Shown one piece after another: positions 5,839 through 12,248 of a stretch of 12,279 nucleotides of DNA (position 1 is its first letter; each line of letters starts with the position of its first letter). Source of the DNA: DATEXQ01 sp035256745 (GTDB lineage Bacteria; Patescibacteriota; Microgenomatia; UBA8517); contig DATEXQ010000016.1 of assembly GCA_035256745.1 (NCBI GenBank), positions 1 through 12,279 of the forward strand, given 5' to 3'. The notes under the pieces were generated by a model. It saw only the letters and a program-made list of their open reading frames with translations. It had not been told where the DNA came from and did no database searches. The translations under genes and the position numbers were made by a program.

Positions 5839-5880
5839 TTTTACCCTTCTTTAGTTTATGATTGAAGGGAACTGCCCTTC
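5835..5880 (+). promoter_or_regulatory. Internal promoter with three GAAGGG half-sites
   Basis: TTGATT (5835-5840), 16 bp, TATGAT (5857-5862) forms a plausible promoter between the DUF3048 gene and the regulator gene. CCCTTC (5844-5849), GAAGGG (5864-5869) and CCCTTC (5875-5880) are alternating copies of one six-base half-site. The right-hand pair extends to a 7-bp inverted repeat TGAAGGG/CCCTTCA. The half-site centres are 20 and 11 bp apart, close to two and one helical turns. They are candidate operators for the regulator encoded directly downstream. As RNA they could form two mutually exclusive hairpins. Confidence 0.45.
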
Positions 5881-5885
5881 AAAAA

Positions 5886-6470
5886 ATGGCTGAACTTGCT
5901 GACATTATCACTTCAAAAGTTAGAGTAAAACTACTTGAATTATTCTTTTCCAATGTAAAAGAAATGTATCATGTAAGAGGTGTTGTTAGAGAGTTGAAAG
6001 AAGAAATCAATGCGGTTAGATTGGGATTAGAAAGGTTGGAGAATGCTGGAATTCTTAAAAAAGAACCCAGGGGAAATAGAATTTATTACTGGCCAAGACC
6101 AGATTATGAATTTTTCGGCGATATTCTTTCCATGGTTGCCAAATCTACAGGTTTGGGTTCGCAGATAATTGCAAATAGAAAAAAGATCGGAAGTATTTCT
6201 TTCGTAATGTTTTCGGGAGGGTTTGCTAGACGAATAGATAGAAAGAAAGAGGATATGGTTGATATATTGGTAGTAGGAGATGTCGTTTTGCCGGAATTAG
6301 CATCATTGGTTCGAATGGAGGAATCCAAAAGAGGTAAAGAGATAAATTATACTGTGATGAGCAAGGAAGAATTTGAGTTTAGGAAAAAAAGAAGAGACCC
6401 GTTTCTTCAGGGAATTCTTTTTGGCAGCCGAGTTATGATTATTGGAGATGAAGAAGATTTGATTGATTAA
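5886..6470 (+). CDS. Winged-helix regulator with degenerate nucleotidyltransferase-like domain
   Basis: The protein has 194 residues from the ATG at 5886. A TTG at 5862 would add 8 residues but falls inside the likely -10 region, so the ATG is preferred. Residues about 3-70 form an ArsR/MarR-like winged helix: ADIITSKVRVKLLELFFSN, then YHVRGVVRELKEEINAVRLG as the recognition region, LERLENAGILKKE, and the wing PRGNRIYYWPR. Residues about 102-175 resemble the minimal nucleotidyltransferase fold: FSGGFARR (110-117), then a segment ending VDILVVGDVVLPEL. The usual SDxDLLVVGD has lost its first catalytic aspartate (DMVDILVVGD), so catalysis is doubtful and ligand sensing or dimerisation is more likely. 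It sits 47 bp after the DUF3048 gene and 4 bp before secD. Autoregulation, with an effect on secDF, is inferred from the flanking half-sites. Confidence 0.82.
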   Translation: MAELADIITSKVRVKLLELFFSNVKEMYHVRGVVRELKEEINAVRLGLERLENAGILKKEPRGNRIYYWPRPDYEFFGDILSMVAKSTGLGSQIIANRKKIGSISFVMFSGGFARRIDRKKEDMVDILVVGDVVLPELASLVRMEESKRGKEINYTVMSKEEFEFRKKRRDPFLQGILFGSRVMIIGDEEDLID

Positions 6471-6474
6471 TATT

Positions 6475-7806
6475 ATGTCAAACGCTGCCAAAAAATTGAT
6501 TGCCATTTTACTTCTTACCCTGGTTGCTATCTTTATTAGTTTACCCAAGGAAATCCCCTTAAAAATAAACCTGATGGGAGTAAAGCTGGAAAAAACATTC
6601 ACAAGACCGGATTTAAATATCAATTTTGGAAAAGTGAGCATCAATAAAAAATTTGATCTGGTTTTGGGTCTTGATTTGGCTGGAGGAAGCCACTTGGTTT
6701 TTGAAGCAGATTTAAGCAGTATTCCGGCCGACAGAAGAGAAACAGCAATAACGGGAGTAAGAAATGTAATTGAGCGAAGGGTAAATCTTTTTGGTGTTTC
6801 GGAGCCGAATATTCAAGTATCTACTTTTGAAGGGAAGGAGAGAATAAATGTCGAATTACCAGGAGTAAACAACACAAAAGATGCAATAAATCTAATAGGA
6901 AGAGTTGCATTTTTGACTTTTGCAGAGGTTGAAGGAGAAGGCGATAAACAGACTTTAAAAACAACCAACCTTACAGGAGCAGATTTAAAGAGTGCGATGG
7001 TGGTGTTTGACCAGACAACGGGAAAACCTGCTGTATCCTTGGAATTTACAAGTGAAGGAGCCAATAAGTTTGAAGATTTGACAGGTAAGAATGTCGGGGA
7101 GCCTCTCCCAATTCTTTTAGATGGACAATTGGTTTCATCTCCCGTAGTTCAGGAAAAAATAAGTGGTGGTAATGCACAAATTACCGGAACTTTTACTTTG
7201 GATGAAGCGAAAAATTTAGCAATTCAACTTAATGCAGGAGCCTTGCCCGTTCCGGTTAAATTGGTTGAACAAAGAACTGTTGGAGCAACCCTGGGTGCCG
7301 AATCAATAAAAGCAAGCGTAAAAGCAGGTATAGTAGGTTTAATAATGGTACTTCTTTTTATGGTGCTTTCCTACGGAAAATTGGGATTGGTCGCCGATGT
7401 GGCCCTTATAATTTTTGGTGTTTTGACATTAGCTCTTTATAAACTGATTCCAGTTGTTCTTACCCTTCCCGGAATTGCGGGTTTTTTACTTTCTGTCGGG
7501 ATGGCTGTTGATTCAAATATTTTAATTTTTGAAAGATTTAAGGAGGAAAGAAAAAGAAGGCCAATTTATGATGCTTTGGAAGTTTCTTTCGGAAGAGCAT
7601 GGGATTCCATAAGGGATGCAAATATTGCTACTTTGGTTACGGCTTTTATTTTGGCTAATCCCTTGGACTGGTCGTTCCTGCATACCTCGGGTCCTGTAAG
7701 AGGTTTTGCAATAACTTTGGCTCTTGGAATCGGAATTAGCTTATTTACAGGAATTGTAGTTTCAAGGAACTTGTTAAGAGTTTTTGTAAAGGAGAAAAAA
7801 ACATGA
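6475..7806 (+). CDS. secD: Protein translocase subunit SecD
   Basis: SecD works with SecF on the outer side of the SecYEG channel, using the proton gradient to help pull and release secreted proteins. The protein is 443 residues from the ATG at 6475. An in-frame TTG at 6463 would overlap the previous gene, so I prefer the ATG. It has helix 1 (about 6-23), the D1 motif GLDLAGGSHL (65-74), periplasmic domain P1 (about 75-265) with IERRVNLFGVSEPNIQ, then five helices from 282 to 433. The export motif VGMAVDSNILIFERFKEE (341-358) is intact. It is much shorter than E. coli SecD (615), as in other compact SecD proteins, mainly through a smaller P1 domain. No Shine-Dalgarno is seen. It overlaps secF by 4 bases. 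Confidence 0.95.
   Translation: MSNAAKKLIAILLLTLVAIFISLPKEIPLKINLMGVKLEKTFTRPDLNINFGKVSINKKFDLVLGLDLAGGSHLVFEADLSSIPADRRETAITGVRNVIERRVNLFGVSEPNIQVSTFEGKERINVELPGVNNTKDAINLIGRVAFLTFAEVEGEGDKQTLKTTNLTGADLKSAMVVFDQTTGKPAVSLEFTSEGANKFEDLTGKNVGEPLPILLDGQLVSSPVVQEKISGGNAQITGTFTLDEAKNLAIQLNAGALPVPVKLVEQRTVGATLGAESIKASVKAGIVGLIMVLLFMVLSYGKLGLVADVALIIFGVLTLALYKLIPVVLTLPGIAGFLLSVGMAVDSNILIFERFKEERKRRPIYDALEVSFGRAWDSIRDANIATLVTAFILANPLDWSFLHTSGPVRGFAITLALGIGISLFTGIVVSRNLLRVFVKEKKT
7788..7794 (+). promoter_or_regulatory. Ribosome binding site of secF
   Basis: AAAGGAG lies within the last codons of secD, 8 bases before the secF ATG. It stands out because most starts in this window lack such a site. Confidence 0.75.
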
Positions 7807-8699
7807 ACTGGATGCGCTACAGATTAGTTTATTTAGCAATATCCTTAGTAGTTATTGGGATAGGAATATTTAGTTTGGTGAAGTGGGGATTGAGATTGGG
7901 TGTGGATTTTACGGGAGGATCAAATTTGGAATATGAATTCAGTCAAAGTATATCAACAGAAGATGCGACCAAAGAAATCGAGAATTTAGGAATCAGTGTA
8001 ACAAGTGTTCAGTCAACCGGAGAAAATACCTATCTTTTTAAATTGCCTTATATCTCACAAGACGATGAAGAAAATATTTCCAATAAGTTAAAAGAAAAAA
8101 TAAAGACGGATATTACTCTTTTAAGATTCGAGAATGTAGGACCTGCAATAGGCCCTGAACTTATTAAAAAAACTATTTGTGCAATTGTCATATCAGCGGG
8201 GATGATTCTTTTGTGGGTAGCTTACCAATTCAAAAGTATTAAATTTGGTACTAGTGCAATTTTGGCTATGTTTCATGACAGTTTGGTTTTAATCGGAAGT
8301 TTTGCTTTACTCGGGCATTTTTGGAAGGCGGAAATAGATTTTCTTTTCGTTACGGCAATGCTTACCATCCTTTCATTTTCCGTTCACGACACAATTGTGG
8401 TTTACGACCGCGTACGAGAGACCCAGCGAAAAGTCGGAGGTAATCTTAAGGATTTGGCCAATAAAGCATTAACCCAAACAATGGTCAGATCTTTGAATAA
8501 CTCATTTACAATTATTTTTATGTTGACTGCTCTAATTCTTTTGGGGGGTACAACTGTAAAATGGTTTGCAGTAGCACTTTTTGTAGGAACAGTATCGGGA
8601 ACATATTCTTCACCTTTTGTGGCAGTTCCCTTACTTGTTGCTTGGGATGAAATAGAAAAGAAAATCAAGTCTATAAAAACAAGCAAGTATAAAAGTTAA
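7803..8699 (+). CDS. secF: Protein translocase subunit SecF
   Basis: This is the SecD partner in the membrane, 298 residues, a normal length. It has an N-terminal helix (8-27), the motif GVDFTGGSNLEYEF (33-46), a small periplasmic domain (to about 120), then five helices between 122 and 281. MFHDSLVLIGSFALLG (156-171) and SFSVHDTIVVYDRVRE (191-206) are the family signatures. The latter has His where most SecF proteins have Asn (ND to HD). The start is fixed by the ATGA overlap with the secD stop and by a true Shine-Dalgarno AAAGGAG (7788-7794) 8 bases upstream, inside secD. Translational coupling with secD is therefore likely. It ends 15 bp before the convergent cca gene, with no visible terminator between them. 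Confidence 0.95.
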   Translation: MNWMRYRLVYLAISLVVIGIGIFSLVKWGLRLGVDFTGGSNLEYEFSQSISTEDATKEIENLGISVTSVQSTGENTYLFKLPYISQDDEENISNKLKEKIKTDITLLRFENVGPAIGPELIKKTICAIVISAGMILLWVAYQFKSIKFGTSAILAMFHDSLVLIGSFALLGHFWKAEIDFLFVTAMLTILSFSVHDTIVVYDRVRETQRKVGGNLKDLANKALTQTMVRSLNNSFTIIFMLTALILLGGTTVKWFAVALFVGTVSGTYSSPFVAVPLLVAWDEIEKKIKSIKTSKYKS

Positions 8700-8714
8700 G
8701 AAGAATAGAAAAAT

Positions 8715-10079
8715 TTATTTAGCGGTTATTTCTTTTAATCTTTTTTGTAAAACCTTTTTATCATTCTCTAATCTTTTCTCAATCACTTCATCGAACAATT
8801 TATTTAATATTTCTCCCACTTTGGGTCCGGGTTTGATATCTAATGTTTTCATCACATCTTTACCGTTAATTTTTAAATCATGAACTGTGAAAGGTTCTTT
8901 TTGTACTTCAATTAAGCGATTTTTAAAATCCTCCAATCTCCATGATGTTTCTCTTGCTCCTCCTCCCAATCGATCTCCCGTACGAAGAGCGAGCATATAA
9001 GGAATATTTTCAATACCTACATTTCGTATAAAGCGTCTTACAGCAGAATCGGTTTGATTTTCATCGACGCTAAACTGATGCCAGCGGACAAGTTTTACAA
9101 GTTTATCTTTGTCTTTATTGGAAAGTTTTAATCTTTTGGCAATTCTCTCTGTTATCTTGGCGCTCACGATTTCATGATTATAAAAGGTAATTAATCCATC
9201 TGGATTTTTTTTATAAGTTAAAGGTTTACCAATATCATGAATATAAGTTGCAAGTCTTGTAATAGGATCTTCTGATTTACAGAATTTAAGAGAATAAAGG
9301 CAGTGTGTTCCAACATCATAGATGTGGTGCCTCCCCGGAGATTTTTGTTCGACGCCAAAAGTTTTTTCCATTTCGGGTAAAACTTCTTCTAAAAGCCCCA
9401 CGTTTCTAAAAATAACCATTCCCTCATAAGGATAGAGAGATTTAAGGATTTTAAAAAGTTCATCTCTCACTCTTTCTTTGGCGATTTTATTAATAAGGGG
9501 AGCATTTGTACATATGGCATCAAAAGTCTTTTCTTCAATAGCAAATCCAAGTTCTGCGGCAATTCTGACTGCCCTCATCATTCTTAGCGCATCCTCGGAA
9601 AAGCGTTCATTCGGATCACCCACAGCACGGATAAACTTAGCCTTAAGGTCTTTTTGGCCATCATAAAGGTCAATTAGGGTAAAAGAAGATATCTTACCCT
9701 TAATTCGTTGAAAAGCCATTGCGTTAATAGTAAAATCACGCCTTTTTAGATCTTCCTCTAAAGATTTTCCCCATTTAATTTTATCCGGTCTTCTTGTATC
9801 GGAATATCCATATTCGGTTCTAAAAGTTGTTATTTCATAAGGTCTTTCCCCTTCTGCTTCCGGTGGAATTCCTACGGTTCCAAAGACATTGTCATAATAA
9901 GCGTCGGGAAAGATTTTAAGAATATCCTCCGGAGTTGCATTTGTTGTGAAATCCCAATCGTAGGTTGGCTTATTCATCAAGACATCTCTGACGGCTCCAC
10001 CCACGATATAAATTTCAAAATCTTTTTCTTCAAATTTACTTATAATATTTAAAACTTTTCTGGGAGTCTGGACATTCAT
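8715..10079 (-). CDS. cca: CCA-adding tRNA nucleotidyltransferase with HD domain
   Basis: This class II nucleotidyltransferase adds or repairs the 3' CCA of tRNA without a template. It has 454 residues from the ATG at 10079. A TTG at 10100 would overlap the promoter, so it is rejected. The head domain has IVGGAVRD (25-32) and the metal-binding DWD (41-43) in YDWDFTTNATPE, followed by RRDFTINAMAF (113-123). The neck helix region GDPNERFSEDALRMMRAVRI (154-173) matches the family ED..R..R motif. A C-terminal HD domain contains YIHDIGKPLTY (279-289) with a further His at NHE (301-303). This HD part implies possible 2'-phosphodiesterase or phosphatase activity, as in E. coli. A poly(A) polymerase of the same family is the main alternative, less likely if this is the only copy. 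It is transcribed divergently from recJ and convergently with secF. Confidence 0.92.
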   Translation of the reverse strand: MNVQTPRKVLNIISKFEEKDFEIYIVGGAVRDVLMNKPTYDWDFTTNATPEDILKIFPDAYYDNVFGTVGIPPEAEGERPYEITTFRTEYGYSDTRRPDKIKWGKSLEEDLKRRDFTINAMAFQRIKGKISSFTLIDLYDGQKDLKAKFIRAVGDPNERFSEDALRMMRAVRIAAELGFAIEEKTFDAICTNAPLINKIAKERVRDELFKILKSLYPYEGMVIFRNVGLLEEVLPEMEKTFGVEQKSPGRHHIYDVGTHCLYSLKFCKSEDPITRLATYIHDIGKPLTYKKNPDGLITFYNHEIVSAKITERIAKRLKLSNKDKDKLVKLVRWHQFSVDENQTDSAVRRFIRNVGIENIPYMLALRTGDRLGGGARETSWRLEDFKNRLIEVQKEPFTVHDLKINGKDVMKTLDIKPGPKVGEILNKLFDEVIEKRLENDKKVLQKRLKEITAK

Positions 10080-10083
10080 CTTA

Positions 10084-10096
10084 AGATAATTATACT
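10084..10096. promoter_or_regulatory. Overlapping divergent -10 elements for cca and recJ, both leaderless-type
   Basis: The minus strand reads TATAAT (10094-10089), 9 bases before the cca ATG. The plus strand reads TATACT (10091-10096), 6 bases before the recJ ATG. The two hexamers share four base pairs. Only 23 bp separate the start codons and neither gene has a Shine-Dalgarno, so both mRNAs should begin at or within about 3 bases of their ATG. No strong -35 is seen on either side (GGGACA at 10069-10074 is the best for recJ). Confidence 0.65.
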
Positions 10097-10102
10097 TCAA
10101 TT

Positions 10103-11794
10103 ATGAGCTTTAAAAACTATAAAACTAAAAGATGGGAGATGCTATACAAAATTCCAAAATCCAAACCAAAAATTACATATGAAGAAATTATAGACATTCT
10201 TCTTAAAAATAGAGGTATCAAGACAGAAAGAGAAAAACAAGAGTTTTTTAAACCAACCCATCCGGAAAAAATAGAAGTAAAAAATTTAGGAATTAGTGAA
10301 AAGTATTTGAACATTGCGATTAAGCGTATTAAAAAGGCATTTAAAGATAAGGAAAAAGTGATTATATACGGAGATTATGACGCAGATGGAATTTGTGCCT
10401 CGGCAATTCTTTGGGAAGCTTTATATTATTTGGGTTTAGATGTGATTCCCTACATTCCTGAGCGATTTTCGGAAGGATATGGGATTAATTCCGAAAGCGT
10501 TGAAAATCTTAAAATTCAATACCCAAACGTTAAGTTGATAATTACTGTCGATAACGGAATAGTAGCTATGAAAGCAATTGAAACTGCAAATAAATTGGGT
10601 ATTGATATAATAATTACGGATCACCACCTTAAAAAAGATAAACTCCCTCATGCATTTAGCATAATTCATACAGTTAAAATAAGCGGGTCGGGGATAGTCT
10701 GGATCTTGGCAAGAGAAACTCTTAGGAAATTCAAAACCAATACCAAATTCCAAATAAACAAATCTCTCGAATTGGTTGCGATAGGAACTATAGCGGATCA
10801 AATACCCTTGATAGGACCAAACAGATCTTTTGCAAAATACGGTCTAACGGAATTAAACAATACAGAAAGACATGGACTTAATGCTCTTTTTAAAGAAGCT
10901 CATCTTAAAAAGGGAATAATTGGTTCTTACGCAATAGGTTTTATAATTGCCCCAAGGCTTAATGCCATGGGGAGATTAGAACATGCAATTGATTCATTAA
11001 GACTTTTATGTACAAAAAGCCCTTCAAGAGCAACGGAACTGGCAATACATTTGGGAAAAACTAACGCCAAAAGACAAAAAGTAGTAGAAGAGGTGCTTTT
11101 GCACGCTAAAGAGGAGGCTGTACTTAAATCTGGTAAGGGAATTATAATTCTATCTCACGAAAGTTATCATGAAGGAGTTATCGGTTTGGCGGCTGCAAAG
11201 CTTGCTGAAGAATTCTTTCGTCCTGTCATAGTTTTATCAAAAGGTAAAAATATTTCCAAGGCATCAGCAAGAAGCATACCCGGTTTTAATATCATTGAAT
11301 TCATTAGAAAATATGATAATTTCTTGGAAGGTGGAGGAGGACATCCGATGGCAGCGGGTTTTTCGATTAAAACAAAAAAGATTGAAGAATTCTCAAAATT
11401 GGTTGAAGCTGAATCGGAAAAAATGTTAAACAGTGAGATGATAAAACGAACTTTAAAAGCGGATTTGGAGATTGATTTTAGTCTGATAGATTTTTTTCTT
11501 TTAGAAAAAGTAAAAGAATTTGAACCAGTCGGTCTGGGTAATCCGAACCCTGTTTTTATAACAAAAGAAGTTAATATCTTGAATGCTAAAAATGTTGGTA
11601 TGGATTCAAAACATTTGAAATTGAAATTAGAAAATAAAGACAACATCTTAAATGGTATTGCTTTTGGTATGGGGGAAATATATCAAAGTTTATCACTCGA
11701 TAAAAAAATAGATATTGCTTACAACATTGAACAAAATGATTGGAATGGGGATATTAATTTGGAAGTAAAAATTAAGGATATAAAATTTAAGTAA
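10103..11794 (+). CDS. recJ: Single-stranded-DNA-specific 5'-3' exonuclease RecJ
   Basis: RecJ degrades single-stranded DNA from 5' ends in recombination, mismatch and base-excision repair. The 563-residue length is normal. Phosphoesterase motifs are in order: IYGDYDADG (88-96), TVDNG (148-152), ITDHH (171-175), VAIGTIADQIPLIGPNR (225-241), then PRLNAMGRL (284-292). The DHHA1 domain (about 340-445) has HEGVIGLAAAKLAE (356-369), SKASARS (385-391) and GGGGHPMAAGF (410-420). The C-terminal OB-like domain (from about 448) starts FEPVGLGNPNPVF (473-485). All metal-binding Asp and His residues I can check are present. Two coding stretches (10148-10175, 10727-10764) are G-poor, CCAAA-rich low-complexity DNA. 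The second encodes a probable extra loop, FKTNTKFQIN (210-219), before motif IV. The stop codon overlaps the T tract of the terminator serving the opposing gene. Confidence 0.94.
   Translation: MSFKNYKTKRWEMLYKIPKSKPKITYEEIIDILLKNRGIKTEREKQEFFKPTHPEKIEVKNLGISEKYLNIAIKRIKKAFKDKEKVIIYGDYDADGICASAILWEALYYLGLDVIPYIPERFSEGYGINSESVENLKIQYPNVKLIITVDNGIVAMKAIETANKLGIDIIITDHHLKKDKLPHAFSIIHTVKISGSGIVWILARETLRKFKTNTKFQINKSLELVAIGTIADQIPLIGPNRSFAKYGLTELNNTERHGLNALFKEAHLKKGIIGSYAIGFIIAPRLNAMGRLEHAIDSLRLLCTKSPSRATELAIHLGKTNAKRQKVVEEVLLHAKEEAVLKSGKGIIILSHESYHEGVIGLAAAKLAEEFFRPVIVLSKGKNISKASARSIPGFNIIEFIRKYDNFLEGGGGHPMAAGFSIKTKKIEEFSKLVEAESEKMLNSEMIKRTLKADLEIDFSLIDFFLLEKVKEFEPVGLGNPNPVFITKEVNILNAKNVGMDSKHLKLKLENKDNILNGIAFGMGEIYQSLSLDKKIDIAYNIEQNDWNGDINLEVKIKDIKFK
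10148..10175 (+). repeat. Low-complexity CCAAA-rich segment in recJ (copy 1)
   Basis: The coding strand is composed only of A, C and T, with repeated AAATTCCAAA, AATCCAAA and CCAAAAA units. It encodes KIPKSKPKI at residues 16-24. It is similar in texture to the second segment 550 bp downstream. Confidence 0.4.
10727..10764 (+). repeat. Low-complexity CCAAA-rich segment in recJ (copy 2)
   Basis: A G-free run with units AAATTCAAAACC, AATACC, AAATTCCAAAT, AAACAAAT. It encodes KFKTNTKFQINKS, just before the motif containing GTIAD. AAATTCCAAA is shared with copy 1 up to one base. Confidence 0.4.
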
Positions 11795-11835
11795 AAAAAT
11801 ACCCCGAGGTAAAATGCAAAATTTACCCCGGGGGT
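11793..11835 (-). terminator. Intrinsic terminator of the 67-residue gene
   Basis: ACCCCGAGGTAAA (11801-11813) and TTTACCCCGGGGGT (11822-11835) form a 13-bp stem with one bulge. Read on the minus strand the single imperfect position is a G-U pair and the stem is followed by seven T (11799-11793). On the plus strand it is an A-C mismatch with no T tract. It is therefore built for the minus strand. The T tract overlaps the recJ stop codon. Confidence 0.8.
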
Positions 11836-11848
11836 GTAAGGTTGTTAA

Positions 11849-11864
11849 AAACAGGTCTTTTAAA
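11849..11864 (+). repeat. Left arm of an inverted repeat flanking the 67-residue gene
   Basis: AAACAGGTCTTTTAAA matches the reverse complement of 12154-12169 (AAACAGGTCCTTTAAA) at 15 of 16 positions. It contains the stop codon of the 67-residue gene. Confidence 0.65.
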
Positions 11865-12063
11865 CTTCTTGTATTTTGGTTATGTTTCTTCGAAAGATAA
11901 AGGTGCCTCTGTTGGCAAATATCACTTTATCTCTGCCACCAGCAAAACTCCATCCATGAGTAGGACATCCTGTTTCTTCTCGGAGGATTTGATTGCACCT
12001 GGGAGTAGGACATTTAGAACGTTTATGTCCCTTCCACCAAATAAATGCTTTTCTTTGACACAT
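11860..12063 (-). CDS. Small Cys/His-rich basic protein, function unknown
   Basis: I do not recognise this 67-residue protein. It has C2, then C18-x4-C23 and C33-x2-H36 (KCPTPRCNQ and TGCPTHGW), a plausible single zinc site. It also has two tryptophans (W9, W10) near a KGHKR stretch, a glycine-rich turn (AGGRDK, 41-46) and a basic C-terminal part (NRGTFIFRRN). Size, charge and the Cys/His set suggest a zinc-bound nucleic-acid-binding mini-protein, which is inference. Reality of the gene is well supported: a strong AAGGAG (12075-12070) lies 6 bases before the ATG, a consensus-like promoter lies upstream, and a minus-strand terminator follows the stop. It is bracketed by a 16-bp inverted repeat and preceded by a long leader with a terminator hairpin. 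Confidence 0.72.
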   Translation of the reverse strand: MCQRKAFIWWKGHKRSKCPTPRCNQILREETGCPTHGWSFAGGRDKVIFANRGTFIFRRNITKIQEV

Positions 12064-12069
12064 GTTTCG

Positions 12070-12075
12070 CTCCTT
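12070..12075 (-). promoter_or_regulatory. Ribosome binding site of the 67-residue gene
   Basis: The minus strand reads AAGGAG followed by a 6-base spacer (CGAAAC) and ATG. It fixes the start. A second SD-like AAAGGAGG further upstream (about 12137-12145) has no start codon at a suitable distance. Confidence 0.75.
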
Positions 12076-12153
12076 TTATTGAATAGTTTTAGTTAGGTCT
12101 TGATAATGTGTTAAGACGAAATATTATTTTGCGTTTTCCTCCTTTTTGTATTT

Positions 12154-12169
12154 TTTAAAGGACCTGTTT
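12154..12169 (-). repeat. Right arm of the inverted repeat flanking the 67-residue gene
   Basis: The minus strand reads AAACAGGTCCTTTAAA, the partner of 11849-11864. It lies in the leader region between the hairpin terminator and the ribosome site. Confidence 0.65.
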
Positions 12170-12170
12170 A

Positions 12171-12210
12171 GAGACTAAAAAACCTCCTTATGGGAGGTAA
12201 TCTCTTTTTT
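12171..12210. terminator. Bidirectional hairpin terminator inside the leader of the 67-residue gene
   Basis: ACCTCC (12182-12187) pairs with GGAGGT (12193-12198). On the minus strand the hairpin runs straight into a T tract (12182-12177). On the plus strand an outer GAGA/TCTC pairing is followed by TTTTTT (12205-12210). On the minus strand it stands between promoter and gene, so it acts as an attenuator. On the plus strand it would stop recJ read-through. Confidence 0.65.
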
Positions 12211-12248
12211 CCAATTTTTACAATCTCCCAATTGATAGGAGTAGCGCT

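Noticed and set aside
5862..5888. TTG at 5862 as start of the winged-helix regulator
   Set aside because: It lies on the last base of the likely -10 TATGAT and has no ribosome site. The ATG at 5886 begins the conserved ADIITSKVR region just as well.
6463..6477. TTG at 6463 as start of secD
   Set aside because: It overlaps the upstream gene without a ribosome site. ATG at 6475 gives a typical N-terminus (basic residues, then helix 1).
10080..10100. TTG at 10100 extending Cca by seven residues
   Set aside because: The extension runs across the TATAAT, and the added residues MKYNYLK resemble no family N-terminus.
11842..12096. An 84-codon plus-strand open frame antisense to the 67-residue gene
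   Set aside because: It has no ribosome site and a TTG start, while the minus-strand frame has promoter, ribosome site, Cys/His pattern and terminator.
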